Below, one piece after another: positions 33,501 through 44,442 of a stretch of DNA of 64,000 nucleotides. Numbering within the stretch: the stretch's first letter is position 1; every line of letters begins with the position of its first letter. Source of the stretch: Takakia lepidozioides (Eukaryota; Streptophyta; Takakiopsida; Takakiales; Takakiaceae); contig CM060731.1 of NCBI GenBank assembly GCA_030704615.1, forward strand, positions 69,420,756 through 69,484,755, given 5' to 3'. The notes below the pieces were generated by a model. That model did no database searches and was not told the origin of the DNA. It worked only from the letters and a program-made list of their open reading frames with translations. The translations under genes were made by a program, and so were the position numbers.

Positions 33501-34619
33501 ATGGGAACACTCACCCGGTACAATGGCAGCCAACATGATATGGTCTTTTTTTTATTGAAAGATATGGAGGGATATTGTAATTCACCAGGGTCACCGGCCA
33601 AGTGGAATGACTACATGACTGGACAGAGAATAGGTTGACCCCATCCGAGGAAAAGCCGAGGCGGACATGTCGTGGGTCCTCCAAGAGAAAAGGCCACATC
33701 TCTTCAGTATGCCTCCATGCTTGTGAATATTGTGGCCCGCACACCTTTCTCGGGGGGGCTCTGATGCGAGGCGTGCCATCTCATCAGTTCTGCCAATGAG
33801 GGGCTTCGGTAGTGTGCCTGCAGTCGCGGGATGATTGGAAAGTAGTGCATTTTCTGGCACCATCCCCATGTCGGCCCCATATCATAATCAGTGTCATTCA
33901 TATCTCTAAGTAAAACCTTACGTCTTGTAGCGGTTGCAAAAATGTAGAATGCAATATACAAGTGTATTGTGGCGCGGGTATACCTTGTGCGGGGCTTTCT
34001 TCCCTTGAACATCATCCCGATATTGGTCTTTGTTGCACTTTGGACACTTGGTGAGTTTCGCATCCTCTCCGTAGTATAGGGTTTTATCACATGGACATGC
34101 ATGAAAAATCTTATAGCCCATCCCCACAGCATCCACGGCTGCTCTTGCCTCTTTTCTTGATCGTGGCATTCTCGGCTTCAAATGTGGGGCAAGTATGTAG
34201 TTCGCGATAGTCCGCATTATGGCGGACATACCCACATTGCTTATGTCAAACCGGATTTGCAAATTCAGCAACAACAAGATGGTTGAAAGTCTACTCACTT
34301 TGGCCCGTTCGTATAAGGGAGTTTTGGTTTTTTCTTCCATGTCATTCAAAGAGTCTGTGTCCTCATCTACCATCTGATGCATTAAGAGGTCCTCCATTGC
34401 TGCCACATCCTCATGCATAATTCCATTGTCATTGTTGTCATCATCATCGGAGACCGCCATTTCAGACGGGGTCGGGTCCCTTTGATACGCACCCCCCTTC
34501 GAAGGAACAAAATCCCGGTTCATGACAACATGAACTTCATGAATTAACGTGTGGGGTTGTGGCCAGCATCCTAAGATGCCAAAAACAACCATGTCATTAT
34601 TAGTTTCCATACATGGCAT
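30593..34619 (-). CDS. CACTA transposase, TNPD type (multi-exon)
   Basis: Catalyses excision and insertion by binding transposon ends. Minus-strand exons in order: 34619 to about 33990 (acidic N-terminus, then LLLNLQIRFDISNVGMSAIM and zinc-like CPCDKTLYY, LTKCPKCNKDQY); 33930-33510 (KMHYFPIIPRLQAHYRSPSL, MRWH, then RHVRLGFSSDGVNLFSVQ and WPVTLVNYNIPPYL, the Transposase_21 core) with a GTGAGT donor; about 33340-33175 (KDMDTYLRPLVDELKELWRG, ILLWTMHDYLG); 33000-32690 (STKGYHACLHCGD); 32530-32276 (MHIEKNVCSSLFRVLHG); and 32236-30593 with the DUF4218-like block (GLKSHDYHNLLQDILPIAVR, MHLPPSFFDIQVHLVVHLVE), a DUF4216-like block near 31100 (IFKARWFQP, FMRVNTDRL) and an acidic tail. A frame change near 33740 is either an intron or a lesion. 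Possibly autonomous. Confidence 0.85.
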
Positions 34620-34975
34620 TGTTCATTATCATATAAGATAAAACCCAAAGTACACATTATACACACGAGGGGAATACATACATTGCTTCACCACATGAAG
34701 GAGACACTATATAATTCAAAATACCCAAATTCACATATAACGTCCACCCAAACTCCCTTGAATATAGCATGAAAAACTGCATCCAAATACACATCAATGC
34801 CTGTGTATATATATACACGGTGGAGGAAGCCACCTCAATGTACAAAATGTCTTCCTACGTCCATCTACACATGATGAACGTCGGCTAACGCCTAAAGTCA
34901 TACTCTGCAAACAACTCCTCTCCAGCCCTAATAGTCCTCCCTGCACATGTCATAACAAAAGTGGTGATGTTAGGG
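34620..34975. other. CACTA internal region upstream of TNPD
   Basis: AT-rich, 5' flank of the transposase on minus, with TATATATATACAC near 34808. The left border of the inserted Ty3 material lies about 34975-35000, where an open integrase frame begins abruptly. Confidence 0.35.
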
Positions 34976-34982
34976 TCCAATC

Positions 34983-36429
34983 TACTATCTCCGTCATGTA
35001 CATGAAGATGCAGCAGTGTTGGCCTACCTTCGTACTGGAGAGACAGCAGCCAGTGTGACTGCTAAGGAGAGAGATCGGATCCTACAACGAGCCAAAAGGT
35101 TCAAGTGGGAGGGGACTCACCTACTCTGGGAGGATGGACGGGTGAGGATTGTGCCTCATCCAACACAACAAGCGCGATTGGTACGCCATGCCCATGAGGA
35201 GTTGGGACATTTTGGGATGCGGCGCACTCATAGTTTGTTGCAAAGACAGTACTGGTGGCGGGGCATGCACACAGATGTGCAACACGTGCATGGTGTGTGA
35301 TAGAGTGTGAGCTTCTTTCAATGCACCTACTCCACAATTGCATCCTTTACCTATTATGGGTTTGGGCTATCGTTGGAGTCTTGACTTCGTAGGCCCATTG
35401 CCACTAATGATTCGCCATAACAAGTATGTGCTGGTGATGGTGGAACATTTCTCCAAGTGGATTGAACTGGTGGCATTGCCTGACAAGGCAAGTGAGGGGG
35501 CTGCGTATGCATTCTTAGATTGAGTGCTTAGCCAATTTGGTGCTCCAGCCGAGGTACTCACGGACCAGGGGAGAGAGTTCTTGGGGGAGTTTCAGGCTTT
35601 GTGTGAACAAGCCTTGATAGATCACCGCAATACTTCTCGGGATCATCCCGAGGCTAATGGCCTGGCAGAGAGGGTTGTACAAACAGTCAAGCGAGGCTTG
35701 CGCAAGTATGGCTTGAAGAATGGGCACTTAGGAGATTGGGACCTTCAGCTACCTTGGTTGGCCATGGGCTACAGGTTTAGCAAACAAGCATCACTTGCCT
35801 CGTTCTCGTCGTATTTCCTTCTCTTTGGCCGAGAGCCAGATTTGCCTGCATCTATTTGCAGGGAGACTGTAGTAGTTCTCAACCTTGATGATCCGGATGT
35901 GTGGACACAAGCATGTGCCCAGCGGGCAGAGTTGTTCAAGATAGTCATGCCTATGGCTTTTGAGAACCTTGCTATTGCCCAACAACGAGACACGTTGAGG
36001 TACGCCACTATACGTGGAGGGGGATATCGGCCAGGTGTTCGGCGTTTCCACCCTGGGGACTATGTGTATCTGCAGCAGACAGCGCCTATGACTTTGGATG
36101 TCACAGCAGGGCGTGTGATTCTAAGGGTCCGGGAGGTGTTGCCTTCAGGAGTGTTGATTCTGGAGGGTCAAGATGGCATGGTATGGAAGGACCATGTGCG
36201 CAATTGTGTGCCATGTCACCTTCCATATGTGGATGGGAGGATAGATCCCAACCTTGCAGTGGTACCTGCAGGGTTGCGTTGCATGCTATGTGGGCATGCT
36301 GGTGGTGCCGCGACCATGTTGGTGTGTGACAAATGCTCAAGGGGGTGGCACATGGGATGCTTGACACCGCCACTTGAGGAGGTTCCTAGTGGAGAATGGT
36401 TGTGTCCACGATGCCTTGGACATAGGTAG
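34983..36429 (+). pseudogene. Ty3 integrase ending in a PHD finger
   Basis: Begins abruptly in the linker before integrase, then the zinc-binding region HAHEELGHFGMRRTHSLLQ with CMVCD-type cysteines near 35290 (frameshift nearby), and a core starting YRWSLDFVGPLPL (first Asp). TGA at 35521-35523 interrupts. The frame from 35524 has TDQGREFLGEF (second Asp), HPEANGLAERV (Glu), GREPDLP, then a GPM/V-like beta region (HPGDYVYLQ). The last 50 residues (36280-36414) form a C4HC3 PHD finger: CMLCG, VCDKCSRGWHMGCL, PPLEEVPSGEWLCPRC. Integrases of this group usually end in a chromodomain or nothing. PHD fingers read histone H3 tails, so a targeting role is a reasonable inference. Stop TAG 36427-36429. 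Confidence 0.85.
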
Positions 36430-36675
36430 TGGGCATGACAATGGTGGAATTGACAAGTGATCCAAGGTCTAGCTGATGGGAGCTCAACGCCATGGATACG
36501 TAATTTAAGATCATGGATTGCAGGAAGGCGAGTAACGATGGGGCTACTTTTGCACCCGGCCTCTTGATCTATTGACTTTAGATACTGGGACATGTGCGAT
36601 TGAAGACCAAACAATGATTTTATTGAGATGGATACTTGTCAGCTATCCAGTGTTAGAGGGACCTAATCACCAGCT

Positions 36676-36685
36676 AGGGGGGCGA
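36676..36685 (+). other. Polypurine tract of Ty3 element
   Basis: AGGGGGGCGA, one base from the LTR start TGTGGCATAG; fixes the LTR1 left border. Confidence 0.7.
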
Positions 36686-36686
36686 T

Positions 36687-37140
36687 TGTGGCATAGCTTG
36701 CTAGGATTGTGTGCTTAGAATGTATGGTGGACAGTGATGTATGTTGTGGCATGATACTTAGGTGCACGACAGCTGTCATGGTTTTAGTCATGGTTAACTA
36801 GAATTACCTACTTCTAGTTAACTAGGACATTTTGGATATTTATATTTGTATTTTGTGTGTTGGGACTTCATTTGGTCTCACATGCCAAGTGAGGTGTCAA
36901 ACCTCACTTGGGACATGGGGATGGGTTTTCCCCTTGTGAGTGTTGAGGAGGGCTCATCTTCTTGTAGTTGAGCCTCCATGAGCTTTCCCACCTCCATAGC
37001 TCTAGGTATTGAGAGGGAGTGTGGTAAGGGCTTTGTAGGGTGGATTCCTTTAGCAAAGGTGCCCTTGGCTTGACTTAGTTTATGTAACTGAGTGGATTCA
37101 TGAGTGGAGTATTTCCATTGTGTATTCACTTCCATTATCA
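36687..37140 (+). repeat. LTR1 of scrambled Ty3 element (454 bp)
   Basis: TGTGGCATAGCTTGC to CCATTATCA. Contains the 10-bp palindrome GACAGCTGTC at 36768-36777. Its first 85 bp match 37142-37226 without gaps and its remaining 367 bp match 42924-42570 inverted, about 97% identical with one small deletion. Confidence 0.85.
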
Positions 37141-37141
37141 T

Positions 37142-37226
37142 TGTGGCATAGCTTGCTAGGATTGTGTACTTAGAATGTATGGTGGACAGCGATGTATGTT
37201 GTGGCACGATGCTTAGGTGCACGACA
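37142..37226 (+). repeat. LTR2, first 85 bp (up to the inversion breakpoint)
   Basis: Same 85 bp as 36687-36771, ending GACA, the left half of the palindrome. Separated from LTR1 by a single T, so the LTRs are head-to-tail with no internal sequence. Confidence 0.85.
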
Positions 37227-38591
37227 AGGGGAACCTCGAGGACACGACGTTTTTTCCTCTTCCTCTTGCCATGCTTGGTGCACACACTCGCCTGTTACTC
37301 GATGCAAATTCCTAACTGTACCCCACAGTGGAATATGAACAGACACATGAGGAAGCAAATCAGCCTTGTATGCCAATTGTTTTTCCTCATCGGATGGTGG
37401 CCTATCATCTGCATGGCTATTGCCCTCCAAGAGCTCACCACCCCAAGCCACCACCCCTGAGAATGCAGCCAATATGGGCATCATGTTCCTATGATCCACC
37501 GCTACATTCCCAACAAACCGCACTGGGAGCAGTGCACGTTGACCATCCCCTGACTGCCATTCCGGCCTGTAGGATGTCGTTTCCTCCCAGAAGTCCAAAG
37601 TAAAGCCCATCGGGTATAACACAGCCCCACCAACAAGCACATCATAAGACATCGCATCTGTAACATGGCGTGTAATCCCTCGTGCCTTCTCTAAATCACC
37701 CAAAGATGTTTGAATTTGGAAAGGACAAGGCTCCAAATCCGCCTCTGTAAGGCCCAAGCCTGCAATTGCTGCTCTCCCCAACATCAATGGTTGTGCTCCC
37801 GAGTCCAACAAGACCCGTAGTGGCCTATACCTCCTCCCGGCCGGGCCACCCAACTGAAACACACCATCCTGATTGTCCACCAGGACTACCCCAAGAATCA
37901 CCATACTACGCTCAATGGCTGGTCTAGCTGGCAACTCTTGCAACCTTATAGCTACCGCTTGCCATGGCGCAGTTGTGGCTGTCTTCACCCTTGAATCCAG
38001 GGCATCCATGCACTGCACCTGATCCGTTATCCCCGCAGATAGTGCCGATGCATCACCACTCTCACAGAGTCTAGCTGCCAGTCTAAACACTACAGCTGGC
38101 CGCATCCCCGGCATTGCAATTGTCGTGGAAGAAAACAATGGAGCTTGGCAAATTGCCGTAGCCGCCCCCAACAATGTATTGGCTGCACCTTGCTTTGCAG
38201 TATCATCCATTGACATCCCCCGAACCATGCCAACTCTCCCCATTGGCACTCTTGCATGCTCTACCTCTGACACACTTGGACGAGCTGGTACCATCGATGG
38301 CATGGTTGGCACTATCTCAGCCAATGTGAAAGACTGTGGAAGCCTTGTCTGCCGACTTGCTTCCCCTCTTTGTGGATCAAAATCCACATCCGCTCCTCTT
38401 GGCTCAGGAGCACGCGTTGCTGCTCGAGTGACAGCAGCTGCAGAGTCCACATGCAATGGTCTTGCAAGTGTGGCTCCACACATGAAGGCCATACCAATCT
38501 GGTCTTCTCTAGGCATAGGAGGTTGTGCAGGTGGGGTTTTGAACCTCAAGCCTTGGAGCTGGCGCAACATGAGTAGTGGGCATGGCAGCAA
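37170..38591 (-). pseudogene. Ty3 aspartic protease region
   Basis: Minus frame of 473 codons. The protease core is in the second half: RPLRVLLDSGAQPLMLG (active site DSG, about 37800-37830) and AMSYDVLVGGAVLYPMGFTLDF (flap and following strands). The upstream 250 residues are a Pro/Ala/Arg-rich linker from gag. It runs through the inversion breakpoint at 37227, so its last about 19 codons are antisense LTR and not original. RT, which should follow, is absent. Confidence 0.75.
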
Positions 38592-38658
38592 GACGTTGCT
38601 CTAGCTGGGCAAGTCTATCCACCATGCCTTGGTCATGACCTTGACCCTGACCCTGCGC

Positions 38659-40013
38659 TCATTGGTTTTGTTTACATCCTCCACCCCGACCTCTGCCTCC
38701 TCTACCTCTCTGGACTACATTTCCTTGTCCTCGGCCACCATTGTTCCCTTGGAACTGGCCTGGCTGTAGCTCACGATGCAAGTCATAACAATGAACCTCT
38801 TCATGCCCATACTTGCCACAATGCCCACATTGTAGTTGTGTAGACTGTGCCTGTGCCGGCCCTTTGCCTCTTTCTGGGCAATCTCTCTTAACATGGGGTC
38901 CTCCACAATCCCAACATGTCACACCCGACTGTTGTTGGCCTGAGAATGAAGGAAGTGACCTCTGCAATTGAGATCTTCTTGGCCCTTCCCTGGGCTTCGC
39001 CTGAGCCCCATTGTTGCCTTGAGCACGTTGGGGTAGTGGTTGTTGTTGGCTAGGAGCCCCACTTTGTTGTGTCTCCTAACCAAACCCCACCATGACCACT
39101 CGTTCCTCCACCATATTGAGCTCTATCCGCTCTGCCAGCAAAAACACGTTTGCTAAGGTGGGTTGGGCCACTTGTAGAAAAGTTGAGTCCCGCACCCTTC
39201 TCCTCAGCTCCTTATCCAATATCCCATACCACAATTGGACTGCTTGAGCTTTCGTAACCCCTTGGGTTACATTTATCAATCGCCTCATGCGCGTGTAAGC
39301 CTCCCTTAAACTCTCGGCAGGCTTTCGTTGGAACTCTTGCAAACTCCGCAATTTCTCCGTCCTTATCCCCTGGTAGTTTCTCCTTAACTCCTCGAAGAAC
39401 TCCACAACTGGGTTAAAGACAGGCATGGGTGTTGGTGCTGCAGCAGGAGCTTGGGTGGACTTCCCAGCTCCTGTTCCACTTGACGTCCCACTGCTGCTTG
39501 CAGAAGCTGCCGGTGTAGCTGCCGGTGTCACCACTGCCCTTGTGCCTTTAGTGATGGAAACATAGTCAGGTGACCAATACACATGCCATTCCTCAATCTC
39601 CACCTCATGTCCCCGCCTAAACTCATGGTAGTCATCCATGGGCGGCCCCTCAAGGTGCTGAAACAACCTCTTCCATGCCATAAAAGACGTAAACAGTTGT
39701 GGATTGCGCATCTGCTGCAAATCACACCAACTATCAAACTCATGTATGAAATCATCAAGCTCGATGGTGCCCACAGCTCCAGAGTACCGACGTGGCCCCT
39801 TGGTAGCTCCATACATTTCCTCCATCGTATCCCACAACAATGGCACGGAAATGGCTTGCACCCTCGGCGAGAATCCTCCTAACTCTGAATCTGAGCCTTC
39901 CTCAGAAGACACTGAAGGTGAAGGTGGCCTAAACCGCACACCTCATCTTGTATACCCACTAGTATCGCTGGTGCTCATACCGGCACTCTCCTCAGCAACT
40001 GGTGGCACCTCCG
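38659..40013 (-). pseudogene. Ty3 gag with double zinc knuckle
   Basis: Starts near 40013 in the frame EVPPVAEESAGMSTSDTSGYTR; TGA at about 39940 replaces the CGA kept in the copy at 1341-1605. The main frame 39939-39076 has FIHEFDSWCDLQQMRNPQLF, an Ala/Ser/Pro-rich linker, and the retrotransposon gag domain (FFEELRRNYQGIRTEKLRSL, EAYTRMRRLINV, LWYGILDKELRRRV). After a frame change, 38967-38659 has two zinc knuckles: CWDCGGPHVKRDC and CGHCGKYGHEEVHC, then an Arg/Gly-rich tail. Confidence 0.8.
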
Positions 40014-40149
40014 TGATGAAAACTCACAACCACACCTGTTGTAAACTTGTCTCTAATCCCCCTTTCCACAAGGTAACCGGGTAAAGAACCTGTTGCAGCT
40101 TATGGCTTAGACTACTAGGTTCGTAACATAAATCTGCACCTGTATCCAC

Positions 40150-42569
40150 CGCAAGCACTCATATGGTCTGCTGGTCATCAACGCAGCCTCACCATAACAA
40201 TCATGGTCTGACTGGTCATCACCCCAGCCTCACCACCGACAGCATGCTCTAGGATTGGCCGGTGATAAAATCCGGACCAACCTCCTATGAAAACAAGCGC
40301 CCACACAAAACTGACATGGCGCACAGTCAAGCATGCAGGTGTGGGAGGGATCCAAACACAAGAAAATCAAGACAGTAACTCCCCCACACCAAAAAAAACA
40401 CTCCACAGTGTCGCTCCTGCAAGGACACCCTAGCCCAAACCCGGACTGACTCTTGCCTCCACCTACGGAAAGGTTTTGGTCTACATAGAGGGTGGAAGAC
40501 TACGAGGAAGAGAGACTAAAGCAATTCCTAATCCCAGAATGCTCTCATCCCACCAGTCTCCCCCTATATCTAAACGCTCTTGCTCATGACCAATAGACAT
40601 AACTACCTTCCAGGGTCTCTCAAATAACTCTCCAAGAGCCCTCAAGATGTCTCTCAAACAATCTCACTAAGGCCCCCAAAGCCTGCCAAATCTTGGCCCT
40701 CAAGGACCCCAAAAAGTCCTTCAGACAAGTTGCCAAAGACTCCTTAAGCTCGCCAAATATTAGCCTCCAAGGACCCCAAAATAGTCCTCCAAATATCCCT
40801 CCAAAGCTCCAAATGTTTGCCAAATATTGGTCTTCAAGGACCCCCAATAGTCCTCCAAACAGTCCTCCAAACACCCCTTCAAGAGCTCTTCAAGTGTCTT
40901 ACAAAAGCTCCTCAAAGGACCCCCCAAAGATCCTCCAAAGGCACTCCTCCAGATACACCGTAGATGTCATACACTTTTAATGAAAACGTATGGTAGGCAA
41001 AGTTTCTCCACTTGTATCCATACCTTGTTCACAAAAGTGTATGGTGGGGCAGATGGATCCCATACACTGCTCACAAAAACGTATGTTGGGCAGACGGGGC
41101 CCATACTCTGTTCACAAAAGTGTATGTTGGGCAGAGGGGTTCCATACTCTGTTCACAAAAGTGTATGATGGGCAGAGGGAGCCCATACACAGTTTCTTGA
41201 AGAGTAGGGAGACTAGGGTTTGTAGAGTATAGTAAGAAACACCTTCTTCATTGTATCTTCCCCCCTAACATGCATGCAAGATTGCATTATCTTACTTTGC
41301 AATGCATTCATCCCAAATTGACAAGTTCCTCTTGATCTCCTTGGAACTCATAGCAAGCTAATGTGCCCAATGACAAGCGCCAAGCCTTGCTTGAATTTGA
41401 ATTTTGTATGCCATCTTCCATGTGCTTTCCCTTGCATGGGCTAGTCACACACACTTCCACCTCTTGACCTAGGTGTTGTCTTCATTCATCATAATGTGTA
41501 TCCACACCTCTATTCAAGAGCTCATCTTCTCAAACTTGAAGTCACAAGCCCTAAAGAGCATGCTCCACATAAGCATCACTTGCTTGATCAACCATCCACC
41601 ACAAAACTTAAGCAAAAAGGGAATGAATACATGAGCTTCACCTTCCCCTTCCTTGTCTTGTCACATGCTAATGTATGGTTGAAGTTGTTATGCACGCGGT
41701 GAGCCACAATCTCCTTTCTTCATGAAGACCACCTCCAATGATCTCCCAAATGTGTTCCAAGCTCTTCAATACTCTAGGCTTGGTTTCACATCATCATGGA
41801 TAGAATTCTCACCCACATGCTTCCCTTTGGAGACATCTTGAGCTTTCTGATGCTCTCCAACTGGTTACTTTTGTTGTCTTCAAGCCCTAGCCTATGTAGC
41901 TCCTTGGCTTTTCTTCCACAACATGCACCACCTCATACATAAGGAATGAACTTGCTCACTTCACCTTCTAACTCTCCTCAAGCTTAAATTGGAAGCCACA
42001 CTTGGAAAACATGCTCCACACATGCGCCACTTGCTTGGTCAATCACTTGCTTCACCAAGAGCAATCCAAGAACTCATAGAACTAGCAAAAGCACTCCCTT
42101 CTCGCGCCGCCTTCGCTTGCTTGTTTGCCAACCAAATGAAACCCCACTTGGCTTCATTTCACCATGGATAGAACAACCACTTCTTAGCTTCTCTTGAGCT
42201 ACTCAATGCTCCTCAAGCTACCGTTGTTGTACTCAATCTATTCCAACCCAAGCATGTGCCGCTCTTTGGCTTCTCTTTCACACCATGAACAACTAGAGCT
42301 TGCTCTTGAAACCCTACTCTCTATCTTCTCCACACACAAGACACTTCTCTTGTGATGCAAGAGCTCTTTTCCAAACTCTCCACCTCTATAGAGCAAAGTA
42401 ATGCTTCTCAAACCCTAACATCCATGTTCTCCACGCCAAAAGGATTTTCCTTTGCAACTCCTACAACACCTTGCAACACAAGAGCTATTTACCAAGCTCT
42501 CTCCAACACACAAGTGCTAAACTAACCCTTATACTCCGCACTCACAAGCATAAGGAGATCTTCTTGTAG
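40150..42569 (-). other. Leader of the inverted Ty3 segment
   Basis: Non-coding, between LTR2 remainder and gag. Holds quasi-repeats of AGGACCCC and TCCTCCAAA (40620-40960), a 41-bp tandem repeat (41029-41190), and then CATGCTCCACA-type words (41250-42550) shared with the Ty3 leader at 2916-4424. Confidence 0.6.
41029..41190. repeat. 41-bp tandem repeat, four copies
   Basis: Unit TGTTCACAAAAGTGTATGTT GGGCAGAGGG, then a TCCCATACTC-like end. Copies differ at a few sites and the first is one base longer. Confidence 0.85.
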
Positions 42570-42924
42570 TGATAATGGAAGTGAACACACAATGGAAACA
42601 CTCCACTCAGTCACATAAACTAAGTCAAGCCAAGGGCACCTTTGCTAAAGGAATCCACCCTACAAAGCCCTTACCACACTCCCTCTCAATACCTAGAGCT
42701 ATGGAGGTGGGAGAGTTCATGGAAGCTCAACTACAAGAAGATGAGCCCTCCTCAACACTCACAAGGGGAAAACCCATCCCCATGTCCCAAGTGAGGTTTG
42801 ACACCTCACTTGGCATGTGAGACCAAATGAAGTTCCAACACACAAAATACAAATACAAATATCCAAAATGTCCTAGTTAACTAGAATAAGGTAATTCTAG
42901 TTAACCATGACTAAAACCATGACA
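42570..42924 (-). repeat. LTR2 remainder, inverted (355 bp)
   Basis: On minus it starts TGTCATGGTTTTAG, the right half of the palindrome GACAGCTGTC minus the central GC, and ends CCATTATCA. Beyond it come CTACAAGAAGATC and the leader. Together with 37142-37226 it restores one full LTR. Confidence 0.85.
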
Positions 42925-42926
42925 CC

Positions 42927-43993
42927 CTAATCATCAAGGAGGGTAGGGAAGTAGTGGAGGGGAAAGGGAAAGGACAGGCCCAGGAGAGGGAGCGTAAGAG
43001 AAAGAGGCGTAGAAGGAGAGAGGTGCAGACGGGGGAGGGCACTAGTGGGGGAACAAAAGACAAGAGGGAGTTAATTCAGATGAGCGTGCAACCGGTGGAG
43101 GGCATTAGCGGGGCAACAAAAGACAAGGGAGAGGTAGTTCAGAAGAGCGTGGACGAGGTAAAGACCTCGGGTCCCCGCAACCTTGATTTGCCAAAGATGA
43201 AGGTGCCCCCCTTAGAGACCAATAAGGTCGGTGACCCCATTGGTGTGGAGCTGGTGGGAAAGAACCTCAAGGACAAGAGGTACCGTGCGCGACAAACCAT
43301 TTGCAAGGCACTCAAGACGGGGGTCGAACCAACGACCATGCCACATGGAATAACCAAGGTAAGACGTACTTCACTTGTCATTGGTGTCTTTGAATGCATG
43401 TTCATTGCGGTATGGAGTTTATTAACATTTATAGTGTCTTTGTTGGGGCTGGACAGGAATCTTGGGAGGCTCTCATCGCAGGGGAGAGGGAAGAGCTGAA
43501 GGCGGAGATCTTCGCAAGGGGACGTGCAGCAACTGCAGGCGGCGGAATCAACACACAAGTGGGGCCCCGGCGGAAGCAAGAGTTTTGTCTCCCGATTCGT
43601 AAGTGTTCTTTCTCGTGTCATACCCATTCTTTTTTTTTAGCTTCTCCCTTCCATTATGAATTCTTACCTGTCATTGCATTTGTATGTCATGTGCAGAAAA
43701 AGAAGTTTGAGAGGCCTCCCTCCGCCATCGAGCACAATTTTTGCAAGACTCAGGGGTGGAAGGCCCTTGTAGCCTCAATGGCCAAGACGCCACAATTGAT
43801 GGAGGATAGTGCATCTGTAGGGGTGGGGATGGGTAGTTCAATGGCTCGGCCGGATAGGGGAGAGCCAATAGTAGGGGGTGGTTCGAAGGATGATGTAATC
43901 TCGGACTCGGCCTCATCATCCTCCAAATTGGAGGCCCAGCGTAGCTTGCATTCCTCGGACGAGTACACCTATGACTCAGGTGATGAGGAGTGA
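42927..43993 (+). CDS. Second CACTA gene (unknown product, 5' truncated)
   Basis: Three exons with good GT-AG borders: open from the Ty3 border to 43359 (donor GTAAGA), 43456-43599 (AG acceptor after GGCTGGACAG; donor GTAAGT) and 43697-43993 (acceptor TGTGCAG; stop TGA). Exon 1 encodes a Lys/Arg-rich segment, a duplicated GTSGGTKDK/GISGATKDK stretch and RYRARQTICKALKTG. Exons 2-3 give ESWEALIAGEREELKAEI, KFERPPSAIEHNFCKTQGW and an acidic Ser-rich end (DEYTYDSGDEE). There is no ATG before the frame begins at the Ty3 border, so the start was probably removed. By position it could be the TNPA-like DNA-binding partner, but no known domain is evident. Confidence 0.5.
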
Positions 43994-44216
43994 GGGATGG
44001 TTCCCAATTAGAGACATGTAAAGGTAGTACTCGCTTTATGTATATATTTCTTCAGTTACCATTTCGATCCTCATTCTAACCTTAATGGACATGTGGATTC
44101 TAATCTAACCTATAGATTAGACAAGCACGAGGCACACCCCAACCCCCAAGAAACCCCCCCCAAACGATAAAAAAAACCCCAAAACCCCACCCCAAATACC
44201 AGCTGGCTACCCTCCC

Positions 44217-44322
44217 ACCCAGCGACGCTGTTGCGATTCCCCGCCGTCGCAATAGAACCATGCCAACGTGGAGCTAGCGACGCCACGAAGGGGCTGCGAC
44301 GTTGTTGCGACTCCAGGGAGTC
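44217..44322. repeat. CACTA right subterminal repeats, inner block
   Basis: CAGCGACGCTGTTGCGATTCC, CCGTCGCAA, TAGCGACGCC, CTGCGACGTTGTTGCGACTCC: same words as the terminal block at 47580-48100, but separated from it by about 3.2 kb. Confidence 0.7.
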
Positions 44323-44442
44323 TGTCGATCACTTTTTCGGATCATAATTTAGAATAGCACATTTGATGTACATTAGTATATATTTTATGAAGTTTAGTAT
44401 GAAATCATATTAAGAAATCATAAGTAAAATGGAATTCTAGCA

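Larger units (their letters stand above)
34983..42926. mobile_element. Scrambled Ty3/gypsy element (integrase-PHD, two LTRs, inverted leader-gag-protease)
   Basis: Plus strand: 3' half of integrase, purine tract, LTR1 (36687-37140), one base, then the first 85 bp of LTR2 (37142-37226). From 37227 to 42924 the sequence is inverted and holds, on minus, the remaining 355 bp of LTR2 (42924-42570), leader, gag and protease. Undoing the inversion gives integrase-LTR-LTR-leader-gag-protease, a circular permutation of the normal order with RT/RNase H missing at the outer borders. It lies within the CACTA element. Confidence 0.75.

Noticed and set aside
40980-41200. CRISPR-like direct repeats
   Set aside because: Units are contiguous with no unique spacers, in a plant nuclear retrotransposon; simple tandem repeats.
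42552-42575. CACTACAAGAAGATC on the minus strand, like the end of another CACTA element
   Set aside because: It spans the junction of LTR2 (ends TTATCA) and the Ty3 leader, and no inverted partner was seen.
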